Under the pieces are notes generated by a model that made no database searches, had not been told where the DNA came from, and saw only the letters and a list, made by a program, of their open reading frames with translations. 64,000 bases of DNA from Gaiellasilicea sp963806955 (GTDB taxonomy: Bacteria > Actinomycetota > Thermoleophilia > Gaiellales > Gaiellaceae). The DNA is taken from assembly GCA_963806955.1 (NCBI GenBank), contig CAWDZG010000001.1, forward strand, positions 884,944 to 948,943, written 5' to 3'. Each line of letters opens with the position of its first letter. Position 1 is the stretch's first letter. This document shows positions 62,800 through 64,000 of this stretch, in pieces. The position numbers and the translations under genes were made by a program.

Positions 62800-62828
62800 T
62801 TGCGGGTTTGCGGGGTCGGCCCTATCCT
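62800..62828 (+). promoter_or_regulatory. Candidate trpS leader promoter
   Basis: TTGCGG (62800-62805), 17-base spacer, TATCCT (62823-62828). The predicted start is about 62835, directly at the leader ATG (62837), so the leader peptide mRNA may be leaderless. The region is shared with the divergent aroF promoter. Confidence 0.5.
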
Positions 62829-62836
62829 TACGCGAG

Positions 62837-62902
62837 ATGACTCCCGCGACCCCTCACGAGGCCTGGTCCTGGCCGTGCGAGCGGAGCGGGAGCCTGCGCT
62901 AG
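62837..62902 (+). CDS. trpS leader peptide with two Trp codons
   Basis: A 21-codon open frame MTPATPHEAWSWPCERSGSLR, with Trp codons at positions 10 and 12 (62864-62866 and 62870-62872). It is followed by an attenuator-like hairpin and then trpS, the layout of ribosome-mediated attenuation: slow translation of the Trp codons when Trp-tRNA is scarce would favour the alternative structure. The closely spaced Trp codons in so short a frame are unlikely by chance. Confidence 0.7.
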   Translation: MTPATPHEAWSWPCERSGSLR

Positions 62903-62928
62903 AGGCGCACGCCGCTTCGCTCGATCCC

Positions 62929-62951
62929 GACCTCCGCCCGGAGGTCTTTTT
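62929..62951 (+). terminator. Attenuator hairpin upstream of trpS
   Basis: GACCTCC (62929-62935), GCCC loop and GGAGGTC (62940-62946), followed by TTTTT (62947-62951): an intrinsic terminator, one of the few in this GC-rich window with a T tract. It lies 39 bases before the trpS ATG. GCGGAG at 62881-62886, in the leader ORF just past the Trp codons, can pair with CTCCGC (62932-62937) and so compete with the terminator. Confidence 0.75.
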
Positions 62952-62990
62952 CGTTCCACGCTCGAACAGAACAGGAAAGAGAGAACCGAC

Positions 62991-64000
62991 ATGCGCATCT
63001 TCTCCGGCATCCAACCCACCGGCGCCAAGACCCTCGGCAACCTGATCGGCGGCTTTCGCCAGTACGCGAAGACCCAGGAACAGGGCGAGGGGTTCTTCTG
63101 CATCGTCGACCTGCACTCGATCAGCGTCGACTACGACCCGCACGAGTTCCGCGAGTCGACGCTCGACCTCGCCGCGATGCTGTTCGCGACCGGGCTCGAC
63201 CCGGAGCGCTCGACGGTGTTCGCGCAGAGCCACGTGCCCGCGCACGCCGAGGCGGCGTGGCTGCTCGGCTCGGTCACGAGCTTCGGCCAGCTGAACCGGA
63301 TGACGCAGTTCAAGGACAAGTCCGAGCAGCGCGACTTCGTCTCCTCGGCGCTCTTCACCTATCCGGTGCTGATGGCCGGCGACATCCTGCTTTACCAGAC
63401 CGACATCGTCCCGATCGGGGACGACCAGCGGCAGCACCTCGAGCTGGCGCGCGATGTCGCGGAGCGCTTCAACGCCCGCTTCGGCGAGACGTTCAAGGTG
63501 CCGGAGGGCGTCTACCCCGAGGTCGGGGCGCGGATCATGGACCTGCAGGAGCCGACGAACAAGATGTCGACGACCTCCGGCACGCCGCAGGGCACGGTGC
63601 GGCTCCTCGACGAGCCGGACGTGATCCGGAAGAAGTTCCGCTCGGCCGTGACCGACTCCGGCTCGGAGGTGCGCCGCGGCGAGGACAAGCCGGGCGTGAG
63701 CAACCTGATCGACATTCTCTCGGCATTGACAGGCGAAGCCGCGGACGCGATCGAATCCCGCTACGACGGCGCCGGCTACGGCCAGTTCAAGACGGACGTC
63801 GGTGAGGCCGTCGTCGAGGTGGTCGCGCCGATCCAGGAGCGCTACCGCGAGCTGCGGGCCGACGCGCCCGAGCTGCAGCGGCTGCTGGCGCGCGGGGCCG
63901 AGAAGGCCCGCAAGGCGTCCGAGCCGACGCTCGCGCAGATGTTCGACCGGATGGGCTTCGTCAAGAGCGAGGCCGGGCGCTTCTTCGGCGCGGCGAGGCC
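62991..64000 (+). CDS. trpS: Tryptophanyl-tRNA synthetase (3' end runs off the window)
   Basis: At least 336 codons inside the window. The N-terminal MRIFSGIQPTGAKTLGNLIGGFRQY carries the HIGH-region variant TLGN, followed by DLHSISVDYDP and YPVLMAGDILLYQTDIVPIGDDQRQHLELARD. The KMSKS loop reads NKMSTTSGTPQGTV, a KMSTT variant. It attaches Trp to its tRNA. The protein appears nearly complete at the window edge. Preceded by a ribosome binding site (GAGAGAA) and an attenuation leader. Confidence 0.96.
   Translation, partial: MRIFSGIQPTGAKTLGNLIGGFRQYAKTQEQGEGFFCIVDLHSISVDYDPHEFRESTLDLAAMLFATGLDPERSTVFAQSHVPAHAEAAWLLGSVTSFGQLNRMTQFKDKSEQRDFVSSALFTYPVLMAGDILLYQTDIVPIGDDQRQHLELARDVAERFNARFGETFKVPEGVYPEVGARIMDLQEPTNKMSTTSGTPQGTVRLLDEPDVIRKKFRSAVTDSGSEVRRGEDKPGVSNLIDILSALTGEAADAIESRYDGAGYGQFKTDVGEAVVEVVAPIQERYRELRADAPELQRLLARGAEKARKASEPTLAQMFDRMGFVKSEAGRFFGAAR

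Overview
This window is a gene-dense, very GC-rich stretch of bacterial chromosome. Gene content, frequent GTG/TTG starts, probable leaderless promoters, delta-60/RTX secreted proteins and ferritin-like proteins suggest a deep-branching actinobacterium, most likely class Thermoleophilia (Gaiellales or Solirubrobacterales). That placement is inference; no rRNA or tRNA gene is visible.

Layout. 1-10.3 kb (minus strand) is a conserved block: smc (partial), rnc, acpP, plsX, rpmF, yceD, a DivIVA/F0F1-b-like coiled-coil gene, coaD and rsmD. It is interrupted by DsrE/SARP genes, an ABC-F ATPase and a ferritin-like gene. 10.3-17.1 kb is an accessory stretch: a kelch protein, an NrtR-type Nudix regulator with two tandem quinone-reductase paralogues, a degenerate VapBC pair, an ECF sigma/membrane-protein pair and a methyltransferase. 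17.1-22.7 kb holds recG, degV (FakB-like), a receiver-only regulator, fakA, asp23 and rpmB. 22.8-32.2 kb has an mltG-like gene, then a minus-strand run from priA to ribH: priA-def-fmt-rsmB-rpe-ribD-ribE-ribBA-ribH, mostly with 4-base overlaps. 32.3-36.8 kb (plus strand) is a ferric-iron ABC transporter with two matching 18-bp palindromes and a DtxR/MntR-family regulator. 36.8-40.5 kb has a DUF4230 protein, metK, an AlkX/YcaQ-like glycosylase and a lipoprotein. 40.5-55.6 kb is occupied by two secreted calcium-binding repeat proteins, one of about 4,200 codons. 55.8-62.8 kb is the tightly coupled run aroF-tyrA-aroA-cmk-plsC-der-gpsA (minus), divergent from trpS (plus), which has a Trp-codon leader peptide and an attenuator hairpin.

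Most notable observation. Two unrelated cargo genes (the methyltransferase beside recG and the delta-60/RTX gene beside gpsA) lie directly downstream of a housekeeping gene, and each is followed by a second, diverged copy of that gene's last 66-75 bp including its stop codon. Differences in the gpsA copy are mostly synonymous. This looks like cassette insertion at gene 3' ends by att-like or Campbell-type recombination with DNA from a related lineage. No recombinase gene is present in the window.

Caution. About a dozen genes or gene segments change reading frame once while coding similarity continues on both sides (ABC-F, vapB, recG, the response regulator, fbpA, and about eight times in the giant RTX gene). 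Most are repaired by removing one base, so they are more likely sequence errors than biology, and the affected genes are annotated as single units.
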